NCBI GenBank assembly: GCA_025024175.1
Contig: QCXZ01000042.1
Coordinates: forward strand, 7,767,501 to 7,831,500
Length of the DNA stretch: 64,000 bases
Direction of reading: 5' to 3'
Origin: Rhyzopertha dominica
Taxonomy: Eukaryota > Arthropoda > Insecta > Coleoptera > Bostrichidae
Made by a program: the position numbers and the translations under genes
Shown here: positions 11,351 to 21,089 of the stretch, piece after piece
How positions within the stretch are numbered: position 1 is the first letter of the stretch
How the letters are laid out: every line of letters starts with the position of its first letter
The notes under the pieces: model-generated
The model's input: the letters and a program-made list of their open reading frames with translations, nothing else
What the model was told of the DNA's origin: nothing
Database searches by the model: none

Positions 11351-13339
11351 TTAGTGCTTATGTGATAAAACTGCTGCTGCCAGGGAAAGATGTTCGGCTA
11401 ATGGGTGTGTTTTTCTGAAAGGAGAAAAAAGTAGATCACTGTTGGGTCCAAAAAATATAGGTCCCTTAATAATTAGTTCACAAAACAGTGGATACCACGG
11501 CTGAGTTGGCCAGTATGGTACAATTACAATCCCTTCAGCACAGTCTTTTTTTATTTTATTCAATACATCCAATATCAGTGTGAAAGGCGGAAAAGCATAA
11601 AAAAAGAAAGGTTTCCAATTTATAGTAAATGCATCTATTTGAAATGCATGAGGATCTGGTAACCAGGATATGTAATTATTACATTTGTAATTCATACTTG
11701 ATGCAAAAAGGTCAATCTGAGGCAGTCCGAACGATTTTGTAATAGAAACAAAAACCTCATGAGACAGTTCCCATTCTGTCTCGATAGGAAGCATCCTTGA
11801 AGCCTTATCGGCCTTGTTTTCTTCTGATGGAATGTAGGATGCTACAATCCACAAGGATCTTTTTTGACACCACTGCCAAATAGATTTGGCAAGATTATTT
11901 AATTTGGGATACTGAATGCTTCCCATTCTGTTTATAAGAGAAATAGCAGTAGTATTATCTACTCTAATTAAGACTGATGCTGATGATAATTCCCTAGCAA
12001 AAAACTTTAAGCCTTGAAATACTGCCATCAATTCAAGGAAATTGATGTGATTTTCTTTCATGTTATTATCCCATAATCCAAAAACTGTTTTATCACCACA
12101 CACTGCTCCCCAGCCTGTTAGACTAGCATCAGTATGGATCTCAAAGGTAAATTCGGGTTGCTGTAAATTATTAAATGCTGTTAAAATATTCGTTTTCCAC
12201 CACATCAACTCTTTTTTACAACAATCTGAGATGGACAAGATACCATTATAGTTTTGGCTACACCTTCGTAAATGTAAATAAATTTCACGCTCAAAATGTT
12301 TTACGTAAAGCCAACCATATTTAGTGGCAGGACAAGCAGATACTAATCTTCCTACTAATTGAGCAAAATCCCTTATTTTTAATTTCCTTTTGTGTAGTAT
12401 TAGGTCTATATTACCTAAAATGCTTTTTTGTCGTTCATAAGATAGTTCGATTGTCATTCGAATGCTATCAAAAATGAATCCTAGATATTTACATCTTTGC
12501 GATGGAAGCAAAGAACTTTTTGAAACGTTTATTATGAATCCTAGGGAAGATAAACATTCCAGCACATACTGAACATTTTTCAAACAATCTTCCGCCGTCC
12601 TACCAAAAATTATGAAATCATCGAGATAAGCTACACATGTGATTCCTTTTTTACGCAATGTTAAAATGATGGGTTTTATCAATTTACTAAAGGTAAAAGG
12701 AGCTACTGATAACCCAAAGGGAAGACAGGTAAACTGATATAAGATATTCCCAAACATAAAACGTAAAAACTTCTTGTGTGAAGAATGAATCGGTATCATA
12801 TAGTACGCATTTGTAAGGTCAATCGTGGCCATAAAACAATTCGTCTGAATTAATTTGCAGACAGTTCTGGCATCCTCCATTTTAAAATGTGGAGGCGCTA
12901 TAAAGGAATTTAAAGTTTTTAAATTTAATATAAACCTTATTTTTCCAGACGATTTCTTTACTAAAAAGAAAGGTGATAGGAATTGTCCCTCCGTTGGGTG
13001 ACATTTCTCTATTACACCTTGAACTAGCAAATCATGGATATGCTTATTAGTATCTGACAGATCAGATTCATTGGGTGCTTGGTGCCGGATTACCCTTTGC
13101 ACTGGTTTTTTATTAAAAGGAATTTTATAACCCTCAATCCATTGTAAAAGTAACTTGCTATTGGTAAGACATTTCCAATGCGATACGAAGTCTTTAAGTC
13201 TGCCAGCAGAAGATTTTAAGCTTACCTGCAAATTTTTTATTTGTTCCTGTAGTTGTAAGTTTTGCGTGGTGGAGGATGAGGGTTCGGCCCTTGGCGCCTC
13301 GGCTCCCTCCTTTGTCGGGCTGGGCCTCCCAAGTTTAAA
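11351..13339 (-). CDS. DIRS pol: reverse transcriptase, RNase H and C-terminal domain
   Basis: Copies the element's RNA into DNA. Numbering from the TTG at 13231: the RT palm has IDLTNAYY (catalytic Asp ~138), LPFGLSVAPFTF and the active-site YLDD at 202-205. RNase H follows with Asp 368 (HTDAS), Glu 400 (NFLELMAV), Asp 425 (RVDNTTA) and Asp 475 (NKADKAS). After it comes DLFASS...YISWLPDPHAF and FYAFPPFTLI, a block conserved after RNase H in DIRS elements, where some relatives carry a Dam-like methyltransferase; I see no clear methyltransferase motif. The frame is open upstream to 13444, overlapping gag by about 200 nt, and has no ATG before residue ~118. I therefore place its entry at the gag slippery site (13339). 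Confidence 0.9.
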   Translation of the reverse strand, partial: FKLGRPSPTKEGAEAPRAEPSSSTTQNLQLQEQIKNLQVSLKSSAGRLKDFVSHWKCLTNSKLLLQWIEGYKIPFNKKPVQRVIRHQAPNESDLSDTNKHIHDLLVQGVIEKCHPTEGQFLSPFFLVKKSSGKIRFILNLKTLNSFIAPPHFKMEDARTVCKLIQTNCFMATIDLTNAYYMIPIHSSHKKFLRFMFGNILYQFTCLPFGLSVAPFTFSKLIKPIILTLRKKGITCVAYLDDFIIFGRTAEDCLKNVQYVLECLSSLGFIINVSKSSLLPSQRCKYLGFIFDSIRMTIELSYERQKSILGNIDLILHKRKLKIRDFAQLVGRLVSACPATKYGWLYVKHFEREIYLHLRRCSQNYNGILSISDCCKKELMWWKTNILTAFNNLQQPEFTFEIHTDASLTGWGAVCGDKTVFGLWDNNMKENHINFLELMAVFQGLKFFARELSSASVLIRVDNTTAISLINRMGSIQYPKLNNLAKSIWQWCQKRSLWIVASYIPSEENKADKASRMLPIETEWELSHEVFVSITKSFGLPQIDLFASSMNYKCNNYISWLPDPHAFQIDAFTINWKPFFFYAFPPFTLILDVLNKIKKDCAEGIVIVPYWPTQPWYPLFCELIIKGPIFFGPNSDLLFSPFRKTHPLAEHLSLAAAVLSHKH

Positions 13340-14376
13340 GTCTTCGGTGAGCTTTTTGGCTTGGTTGAGTAGAATCTGCTGGTCTGTTGTCTGGATGTTT
13401 CCGGTTTGGAAATCCTTGATGCTATGCGAGGAGCCCGAATTTCTTCAGAGTTTTTCTCTAGTGCTTTTGCTGCTTTAATTTTTTCACCCAGTTCGTCACC
13501 AAAAAGGAGGCGGGTGGGCGGTGTTTTTTCTGCAAGATCTTTAACAATTTTGTTAAGATTGGGAACAATGAAAGAACGACGTGCTTGTGACAGTCGAAAA
13601 AAGAGGTCAGTTAATATCTGGCCTGCATTGCCTAAAGGAACTACCACTTTCTCTTTCCAATTGCTATCTGCGCCACCTTCTGATAAGAGGGAACTTAACG
13701 CTGATCCAAGCGCACATAACCCAATTCCGAGTTGATTTTGATACTCTTCTTGGTATTTATCTTTTTTGAGTGAAATAGCCGACAGTGCAGATGATAGTTC
13801 TGGGTTAATGAGTGGTGCAGATAAATTAGTGCAATTTTGAGGTGGACTGTAAGATGCAAGCAAATTCTTCTTAACCTCTGACTCGAGGCCATTTGTAATA
13901 ATATGATTCCACCTGGAGGACAACGCGAGATGAAACTCTGCGGTTAAATTTGGTGCCCCTCCTGGAACTGTACCAAGGGACAGCAAAATGTCCTCTTCTA
14001 AATCAGCGTCATCAATAATTAACGTTTCTAATTGATCGGAGGGTTGTTCAGGAGTCAAACCTCGCGGGCTTTGATCTTCCGTAGGTGACCTGGGGCAAGA
14101 TGGCGTCGTACATCTAGGTGTACGATCTGGAGTCGGGCGTCTCGCACCTCGATCATCCCTGAGCCTCCTCGGTCCCTCTGAATTACTGTAAGATCGAGAC
14201 CTAGATCTAGACCTCGACCTAGAGCTGGATCGACTGCGTTTAGCATGACGATAGCGTGAAAGTCTTTTTTCTAACCTGTTTAAACGTTTTAGTAACGTTT
14301 TATTAATGGACTTCGCCTCTTCGGAAGAATCGGAATCAGATTCGCGAGAGGAAGCTTTACGCTTTCTATTCTTCAT
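13237..14376 (-). CDS. DIRS Gag-like protein
   Basis: Structural protein that packages element RNA. The longest frame begins at a GTG (14394), but the first ATG is at 14376 (MKNRKRKASS), giving 379 residues. Residues ~10-75 are acidic-serine then SR-rich (SRSRSRSRSRSYSNSE), followed by a proline/threonine-rich linker. The conserved central part shows GLCALGSALSSLL, NAGQILTDLFFRLSQARRSF and LLFGDELGEKIKAAKAL, which I recognise from other DIRS Gag proteins. The tail is basic and proline-rich. The last ~70 codons overlap the pol frame and contain the slippery heptamer at about codon 347. No zinc knuckle is seen, as usual for DIRS. Confidence 0.85.
   Translation of the reverse strand: MKNRKRKASSRESDSDSSEEAKSINKTLLKRLNRLEKRLSRYRHAKRSRSSSRSRSRSRSRSYSNSEGPRRLRDDRGARRPTPDRTPRCTTPSCPRSPTEDQSPRGLTPEQPSDQLETLIIDDADLEEDILLSLGTVPGGAPNLTAEFHLALSSRWNHIITNGLESEVKKNLLASYSPPQNCTNLSAPLINPELSSALSAISLKKDKYQEEYQNQLGIGLCALGSALSSLLSEGGADSNWKEKVVVPLGNAGQILTDLFFRLSQARRSFIVPNLNKIVKDLAEKTPPTRLLFGDELGEKIKAAKALEKNSEEIRAPRIASRISKPETSRQQTSRFYSTKPKSSPKTLNLGGPARQRREPRRQGPNPHPPPRKTYNYRNK
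13333..13339 (-). promoter_or_regulatory. Predicted -1 ribosomal frameshift site (T TTA AAC)
   Basis: The minus-strand heptamer TTTAAAC lies in gag phase as ACT TTA AAC, so it has the X XXY YYZ form with X XXY = T TTA. It sits inside the gag/pol overlap, and slipping back one base leads directly into the RT frame. GC-rich RNA follows: GGCCC (13326-13322, six bases after the heptamer) can pair with GGGCC (13290-13286), and TTGG (13332-13329) with CCAA (13294-13291). Frameshifting is inferred, not shown. Confidence 0.7.
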
Positions 14377-14378
14377 TA

Positions 14379-14429
14379 CTAAGAAGGAAAACACTGAAAA
14401 ATCAAGGTGTTTAAAAGCTTTGTACTTAC
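14379..14429 (-). other. Possible short intron in the DIRS leader
   Basis: On the minus strand a consensus donor GTAAGT (14429-14424) is followed by a pyrimidine-rich tract ending TTTTCCTTCTTAG (AG at 14380-14379), two bases before the gag ATG. A 51-nt intron is a normal insect size. An alternative AG at 14395-14394 would give 36 nt, probably too short. Prediction from consensus only. Confidence 0.35.
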
Positions 14430-14501
14430 TGGAATTCCAAGGTCAAGAGAATCAAGCAACTACGCGACGGCACTTGCGATCGCTACCGCACAGGAAACAG
14501 A

Positions 14502-14659
14502 ATTGAGCGCGAGGTGGCGTGATGATGCTGGCGGGAGGGTGACGCGGCGGCGTTTTTAAATACTATGTACTTTAAAACCTGTGCGATCTACCGGCAGTAG
14601 ACGGTACTACCTTATCTTAGTTACAGTTATCTGGAGGGCAAGGCGTGAAACATAATTAC
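14502..14659. repeat. DIRS inverted terminal repeat (upstream end)
   Basis: Inverted partner of 9932-10090. It precedes gag on the minus strand and should carry the element's promoter. The boundary at the inner side (ATTGAGCGCG) is sharp. The outer edge ends at ATTAC, the pentamer shared with the left boundary. Confidence 0.92.
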
Positions 14660-14844
14660 AATGTCATATCTTTATAGCTCTAAGATTTTAATTTCCTAAG
14701 CTTTCTGTATATTTTTCCACATGGTTGAGATGGCGGAATGCGCCACCTAATACAAGATCTTTAAACGTACGTTATTAGCATGGACACATAGCATCGTATT
14801 CCTTGCACTTTATTTGTCGCCACATTTGAATCGATGATGTTCAG

Positions 14845-15110
14845 AAATCCGAACTGGAAATGGAACGAAAATTGGGTTCGAAAGCTTAATCGAAACGGGA
14901 ATGGTAACATAAACCTGAACATGAATTTTATTTAAAACCGGTACGGAATCGGATTGGAAACTTAATTCGAATTTGTAATTGGATCAATGGATCCACATCA
15001 TCCAATTGGATTCAGATTCGGAACACGAACTATGCAACAGGAATCTAATTCGGAACCGGAGCCGGAATAAGATTTGGAACAGCAACCAGATTCGAAACGA
15101 AATTTTTTCA
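14845..15110. repeat. Degenerate GGAA/CCGAA-rich simple repeat
   Basis: Loose iteration of short units such as CGGAAC, TCGAAAC, CCGGAGCCGGAA and ATTCGGAAC, spaced irregularly over ~260 bp. It looks like an old, strongly diverged short-unit tandem array. The overlapping frames at 14979-15205 on both strands are by-products of this composition. Confidence 0.45.
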
Positions 15111-16949
15111 ACAATAATTGATTTACGCTTTGACAACTGTATGACACGTAAGCACGTAGTGAACATGAGTTGATTCAGTGGAACACGTTTTATTTTCAAA
15201 GCCAATCGCTAAATTAGGACGTTATATCCGATAAAACTTTATAACCGATGTCGTTACAAACTTATAATTTCATATTAACAGAAAAGGTTTTTAAACGGGA
15301 CCAAGGGTTCTCGTCATTATAACAGTTGCGTCGTTATAACAGATATCGTTTCTGCTGTAATAAATTAAATTCAGTAAAAGTTGATCAAAATGTAACTACA
15401 ATTTCATGGCAATTTAAGAACTGCAGAGACACCTCAAAATTATACAAATTCCAGGATATATCAGTAATTATTTTTGCAGCAGCCGTTCCACAGGCTGCAA
15501 GTCAAATATTGAACAGCAATTCTTGCCAGTATTGTCTGTACGAACGGGTATCCAATCGGATTAACGAAACGCCTCCGGGATTGCATTTTGTGTGTATTAA
15601 ACAAGAGCTGGCGTCGGTTAATTGGCAGTGTTGGACACGCTTTCAAATGCTGCCAACAGCGACTGCAATTGTTAACGGCAGTTTCACGCGAATTTCGCTC
15701 ATTGTTGCACTGGCACTAGGTCAGTATTGTTTCCCAGGTTAAATACGAATACAAAGCACTGCGAATGTTTATTCGATTAGTCTTAAGGTTGTTTTGACTG
15801 TTTCCAGTCCGACAATGTTTACAGTTGGTATAAGGGGCTCATTAAAGTTGTTTTCATTCTACTGGATACTGCGAGAAATTCACTTCCATTTTTTATTATT
15901 TGTGTTACAGGAGAATTGCATAAAACTCGATTTACGCTTGAAGAAGTCTGTCAGTTAAATGTTAGACGAACACGTTTTGTTTGATTCAAAGACAACGCAA
16001 AACCATAGTGTGTAACAAGAGCAACATAAATTTTCACGCTTTAATCAGTCAACTATTATTCATATTGCTTGTTGGACTTCTTTAGTAAACATGAACCGAT
16101 ACTTTAATAAAGTACCTTTTCAGAATGTTGTGCAACGCAACCCAATAAGCAGTGCGTTTAATAAATTAATAAGATGAAGTGCGCTATCGTTTCCTAATTG
16201 TTACAAAAATTACCTACAGCTTGTTATAAACTCTGATATTTTAGGGGTTGGGTTTAAAACGTACTTTACGTGTAAATAAGACTGTTATTAACGTAGATGG
16301 TGATAATGTTTTTCAAAAGGTTTCGTCTATTTCAGTTTGTATAGTGAGTAATTACAATAGTTAAGCAAGGAAACAGTACCAACCGTTATTTCAAGGGAAC
16401 AGAAAGTAAGGAAGTGGCATACTTATATCAATGATTTACGAAAATGTTTATTCGTAAACGCATTAAAACCTTTACAAGGTCTTTGATGGCTGATTACACA
16501 AGCCATGAACAGAGTACACTATTATAGCTTCTTTTTAATTTTAATTGACGTATTAACCGGCTGTTTTAGGGATAATACGAAGGTTGAATGTCATGTCTAT
16601 CAGATACCCAAATATGAATTGGGTATTATCACTTTTTTTTTTAATTACGTAAATTGAATTTTGAAGTGCATATATACATCGTACGCCATGTTAAAAAAAA
16701 CAAAAAAATATTTGTAGGTAGAGAATTTCAGGTCTAAAATTCGAATCTTAGGAGTCACCGCCAAAACGCTTCTATCCAACTTTATTCAACTTGTGACGTC
16801 AAGTGTCATGTAAACATTACCGAGGAGCGTACTGTTTAATGGTATAGTATCATTCTTGTATTGGAAAAGCTTTTGCGTGGTGTTTATTGAAAGGACGGTG
16901 TAAGAGGTCGCACCAAAAAGTGATTTGTGTAGTTTTACAAGCATCTATT

Positions 16950-17342
16950 ATGCATGGAAAACAAAACAAGTGCTGTTTTGTACATGGTTATAAAAGTACT
17001 TCAGTCAGTACAGCTAACAAAATTTTTGGAACCGTTCCTCGAGATTATCAACGTATGAAAAAGTTGTTTAAGGCCCCTAGACGTGATATGCCGAAATCGC
17101 AAAGTTTGTTTTTCTGTTGTGAAGGTCATCTTAATTCTTACTGTAAGTTCTATTATTCTTTTTGGGGTTATAAGTGTTTACCATTCAGTTTTCATTTTGT
17201 TATAGCTTGAAGAGGATATGAAAAATTATATGCGTTTTAAGTTGATAGAGGGAAATGTTATAATAAAGAACGACATTGTTCCCCATATATTCGACTGTTA
17301 GCCAGACCGGAAACGAGCCGCAAGAGCCCCGAAAATACTGTG
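16950..17342 (+). pseudogene. THAP-domain gene fragment, dead
   Basis: THAP domains are zinc-coordinating DNA-binding modules, in insects often from P-like or other transposon-derived genes. Exon 1 (from ATG 16950) has NKCCFVHGYKSTSVSTANK, VPRDYQRMKKLF and FCCEGHL, matching the THAP pattern of Cys pair, hydrophobic core and Cys/His pair. A 62-bp intron follows (GTAAGT at 17143, AG at 17205). The next segment reads LEEDMKNYMRFKL, then VPHIFDC, the usual continuation of this family. Two defects show: the splice joins out of phase by one base, and the conserved Gln after FDC is TAG (17299-17301), with PDRKRAARAPKIL continuing beyond to a TGA. Host-gene relic versus transposon relic is undecided. 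Confidence 0.7.
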
Positions 17343-18199
17343 ATCAAATTATCAATGCTAAGTTAATTTGATAAAAAATTTACTTATGCTGTTGCTTTTA
17401 CGTTCCTCATATCCGCCTCGTTGAACCGCTCGTCGCTGTACAATTCCATACCAATGAACATGCCTTCAGAAGTCATATCTTATAAGTATTTCACTTTTTC
17501 TTGGCGTATTTTAATTAATTAATTTAATATCATCTATTGCAGTTAAATAAAAACGTACAGCTAACTTTCGGTTTACATTTTAACTTTTCTTGTGTTGCAA
17601 GTTAGCAAATTATCATTTTGTGGTATAGTTATACAAGGCGTTACAAATTGGGTGCTTTCCATTTGGACCTCGAAAACGATAAGAGATGCGAAGTTTTATT
17701 ATTAATGTTGAACCATTTGAGGATATCGACAAAACGTGAAAAAGAATTTTAAATGCATTTATATTTTTGCAAGGAGGAAATATCCAACGAGCAGTAAACA
17801 GTGTAAGAAATAGAATACGTTTTTGTGTTGTTGAGGACGGTCAACAACTTGAACAGCTATTTTAGTTAATTTTATACTATTAGTGTAATTAAAATATTAA
17901 AATCTGTAATTTGCAATACTTCTATTTAATCTACCAAAAATTGGGATCCTTCCGGATACCTTGGTGATGAATTTCACTTGCTGTTTTTGAATTTGTGTTA
18001 GAATAATAAATCCTCAACTTCTTACGTTTCTTTTTATAACTGGAATTCATATTTGGCTTGCAGGTAGATGGGTATAAGCGTATAAGCTTAACTGGAAATA
18101 CTTTCAATACAGTCCGCTGTCACACATTTTTTTCCAAGGCAACTTGAATTTGCATCATATTTTTATATTTGCCATTATTGCCCTCTATATATTATAAAA

Positions 18200-18370
18200 C
18201 GTGGGCTCATCACTTTAATCCCGAGTATAAGCTGCAAAGCATCCCTTAATGGCCAAAATATTTTGGGAAGCGGATGGATTTTTATTAATTGACGAACGGG
18301 AACGTGAAAACATAATCACTGACCATTATTGTGTACCTAAATTTATCAAAAAAACTCCATGACTGAAAGN
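18200..18370 (+). pseudogene. Mariner-type transposase fragment
   Basis: Reads WAHHFNPEYKLQSI, matching the mariner block WxxHYDPETKxQS, then after a deletion MAKIFWEADGFLLIDERERE, matching MASVFWDADGILLIDYLEKG including the second catalytic Asp, then a TITGEYY-like segment. Stops follow directly and it abuts an RT relic on the other strand. Dead fragment of a copy different from the one at 220-880. Confidence 0.75.
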
Positions 18371-18990
18371 TGCCTCGTCAAATTCCGTTTCAATAGGATA
18401 ATACATAAAAGTCCGTCTGTACACGGTTATCAATGTTTTCTGCCATATGCTGTGTACTAACTGAAATTACAATTGTTGAGCGACCTGGTGTTTTGAAATA
18501 GAGTTACCCACACGTATGTAAATATACTTCTTTAGTAATATTTCGAAGATCTTACAAAAATTGCAAGCAATAGATATTGGACTGAAGTTCGCAACCAACG
18601 TTCACCTTTTTTTAAAATGTTAAGTCAAACTTTTTAACACTTTCACATAAATAGATGAACTCGATTTGGGGCAAATAGCGTAGTGAGAGCATACGTTAGT
18701 ACAACAGCGTAGTCCCTTATAAGAAAGGCTAGTATATGATCAGGACCTGCCTGTTAGCTTTAGGTTTGATCGATTCAGTGCTTCCAGCAACTGGTCGTCC
18801 CTGAAAGTGTCAATGCGCAGGTGATGATCTTGACAGGCTACCATTGATTTTAGAATCAACGTAAGATTTATAAAAAAGAAGCAAAGGCATTGACTATGTC
18901 CTCGAGAGAATCCAGACGTCGATTTTCATAATCCATGCATGAAGGAACTTTCTAAGGCGTTTGAAGTTAACTAGAACCTGAATATCAGGA
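18370..18990 (-). pseudogene. Jockey-like non-LTR retrotransposon RT relic
   Basis: Minus-strand translation in shifting frames gives NFSPISIACNFCKIFEILL (18615-18555 region), a good match to the RT block NYRPISILxNFxKIFEkl, followed by ISKHQVA, then RST...STQHMAENIDNRVQTDFY, matching the jockey-type stretch QHGFxxxRST...NxDNRVQTDVVYTDFSKAF. Further 5' on this strand AGPDHI-like sequence is recognisable near 18740. Several frameshifts and stops make it non-functional. Clade assignment to jockey-like is by motif memory only. Confidence 0.65.
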
Positions 18991-19395
18991 CTATTTGAGT
19001 ATAGCTAGTCTCGATTTTTATTGAATAGCCTTCATAATACTGCTTGTTTTTAGGTTCGATAAATATCATTGATTTTTATCCTAGTAAACCAATTAATTTC
19101 GTTTCAGAAAATGCACATAACTTAAGAAAACGGCTGATATTCTTTGCCAAAAGCACAGCCTTCATCTTTAAGTACCTTGACCATATGCTAGATGCTTTAT
19201 GTGGGTACCTTTGCTGTACCTACTGGAATAATAAGCCAATTGTACATTCTCAGTAGATTTATTATTATTTGCTTTTGTAACACACCAAATTTTAAATTTT
19301 CTGAGTTGGGCTTAGTGTTATAAAAATACAGCACTATTGAATAATATAAAGATACTTGTTTATTATACGGGGATGAATTCTTTCAGCGTCCATAA

Positions 19396-19575
19396 TATAA
19401 GATAACATTTTCTCGGAAAGACCGCTGTCGCTTTACCACACTGACAAAAATTCGACGAATTTTGAGGTTCTTCGTCTTTGACAAAGATTGCAGGTGTAAT
19501 CGAAACGTTAGACTAATAACTTTTTGTCAGTGTTTTAAATCGACAGCCATCTTTCCGAGAAAATATTATCTTATA
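19396..19575. repeat. 180-bp MITE with ~56-bp terminal inverted repeats
   Basis: Arms 19396-19450 and 19522-19575 are inverted copies sharing TATAAGATAA, ATTTTCTCGGAAAGA, GCTGTCG and CACTGACAAAAA with a few mismatches. About 70 bp of unrelated centre lie between. There is no coding capacity. Small size, long arms and TA-rich edges fit a MITE; the superfamily is unknown. Confidence 0.65.
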
Positions 19576-20069
19576 CTTGTTTATTGTATACTTTTTTTTG
19601 CTATGTAAACAACATTCTTTATATGGATGTATTGCTCCACACACCTACTTGGTAATTATTTTTTATTTTGGCAAATAATATTAAAAATTATACTTTACAG
19701 TTGGAAACGTTAATTAAATTTTAAGCAATTTTAAAATACAATTTAATTTTCAGTTTAACAATGAATTCATTGCCTAAACTAGTTATAACTGTTCTCGGAT
19801 CATTTTCTTTTGCAATGACAGAACCTTTTCCAAAGTACTCTACTTGCTGAACCTTCTTATCCTATAATCTACTTAAAATTTAGATTCTACCGGTTCAGTG
19901 CAACATTAGAAAATGAGCTTAGGTAAGGTATTCCAGAAGAAGCAATTTTCTTGAAATTTTCAAAATCAGATCGCTTACTGGGGAGGATACTTCCACTATA
20001 TCTAGCTCAGCCACGCTATTTACAAAGTCACATAATATCCATCACCGTTACACAAGAAACACAATATGC

Positions 20070-20520
20070 AGACGTTTTTCTGTGCTCGTTGCTTTGACAT
20101 CCGACTCCGTGCAGCATGCACAAGAGCAAAAACGCATCGTCGGGGCACTCTGCTCCCAACGCTATTATTTTTAAACGTCTCCAGTGCATCCGTCCCGTTG
20201 TTGCCCGACAGAGACACACGCATGCACCTGTGCCGCTCTACGCTACATTAATCCCACCTTTCACTAATCACATGGTACCTCGGTGTTTTTTTCTATCTGT
20301 CACACCGAGCTCGACCGGCGCTACGACGTGCTGCAATAGTACTCGGAGTTTTGTCGCGGTTTTTGGAAACGCGAGTGGTGTAGTTTTGGTGTTGTGTTCG
20401 TCGCCCATTTTTGGGGTTTTCGGTGTTTTTCCGCTGTGTTTTTGTGTTTTCGAGGAGAAGGTGAGCAGTGCGTGCCGTTATCGGTGTTGTAAAATGGTTA
20501 TCTGGTGATATGTGATTGGG
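20070..20520 (+). promoter_or_regulatory. CpG island with possible promoter and non-coding first exon
   Basis: The sharpest host-like CpG island in the window. CpG density is high from 20090, and from about 20310 the plus strand becomes G/T-rich, ending in CGAGGAGAAG followed by GTGAGC (donor near 20462), a consensus splice donor. AT-rich DNA resumes after 20520. This looks like a transcription start with a 5' untranslated exon on the plus strand. The next supportable plus-strand coding exon is at 44795, so the two may be one gene with a ~24-kb first intron. No TATA box or initiator could be fixed. Confidence 0.4.
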
Positions 20521-21089
20521 TGAAGTTCATTGCCAATATTNTTGTCGAGCAAGTGGGCTACAATCTCGTTCTGGATACCTATAAACGGATGTGGTAATTT
20601 GACATTGATCTTGGCCTTTTCCAGAAATGATCTGTAACTCTGGCTACCTTAGCTGGAATGCTACACCTATTATTTCTACTATCAGTAGGACTGCTTTTTC
20701 TATTCCTTTTTTGTCACCTTCCTCTATATCCACGAATTTTAATCTGGAAAACCAGAAGCAATGTAGCGTATACGATGATATTACTTTCACTGCTTGAGGT
20801 GTTGTACAAGAAAATTCTTGTAACAACAACAGAAGATTAGAAAAGAAAGCATGGTTAAATATTACAGACATAATAGCATCGAGAAAAAATACAATAAATA
20901 CACAAAATCAAGTTTATAAATATTTGTAATCGTTTATATTCGCTTAAACGTAAATCTCTCAGATGTTGTGAGAGATGATTAGAAAACATTGGACACCAAT
21001 CAATAATTAGTACTTTGGCGACTCCCAGACAATCTGAAAAATTGGATATATATGCTTGAATTGTCCCTCAAACTTAACTGTTATATGTA

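Larger units (their letters stand above)
9897..14659 (-). mobile_element. Complete DIRS-type tyrosine-recombinase retrotransposon
   Basis: A 4.8-kb element with all parts of the DIRS plan. Reading on the minus strand: terminal repeat (14659-14502), gag, RT/RNase H, tyrosine recombinase, internal complementary region (10283-10165), terminal repeat (10090-9932) and a short extension to about 9897. The terminal repeats are inverted, and the internal region contains the complements of both extreme ends joined at a GTAAT/ATTAC junction, as expected for the template that joins the ends of the circular intermediate. ATTAC occurs at both outer edges (9897-9901 and 14655-14659) and no target duplication is seen, in keeping with recombinase-mediated insertion. 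All three frames are open apart from one N in the recombinase, so the copy looks recent and possibly competent. Confidence 0.93.

Noticed and set aside
13155..14506. Plus-strand frames opposite DIRS gag (13155-13478, 13406-13735, 14306-14506)
   Set aside because: Shadows of the minus-strand gag frame.
15326..15742. 138-codon plus-strand open frame
   Set aside because: No recognisable motif, no splice or promoter context, and an overlapping minus frame. Probably chance.
20116..20508. 130-codon frame across the CpG island
   Set aside because: Composition-driven (Val/Cys/Phe-rich from G/T-rich DNA) and it runs straight through the likely splice donor at 20462. Treated as non-coding first exon.
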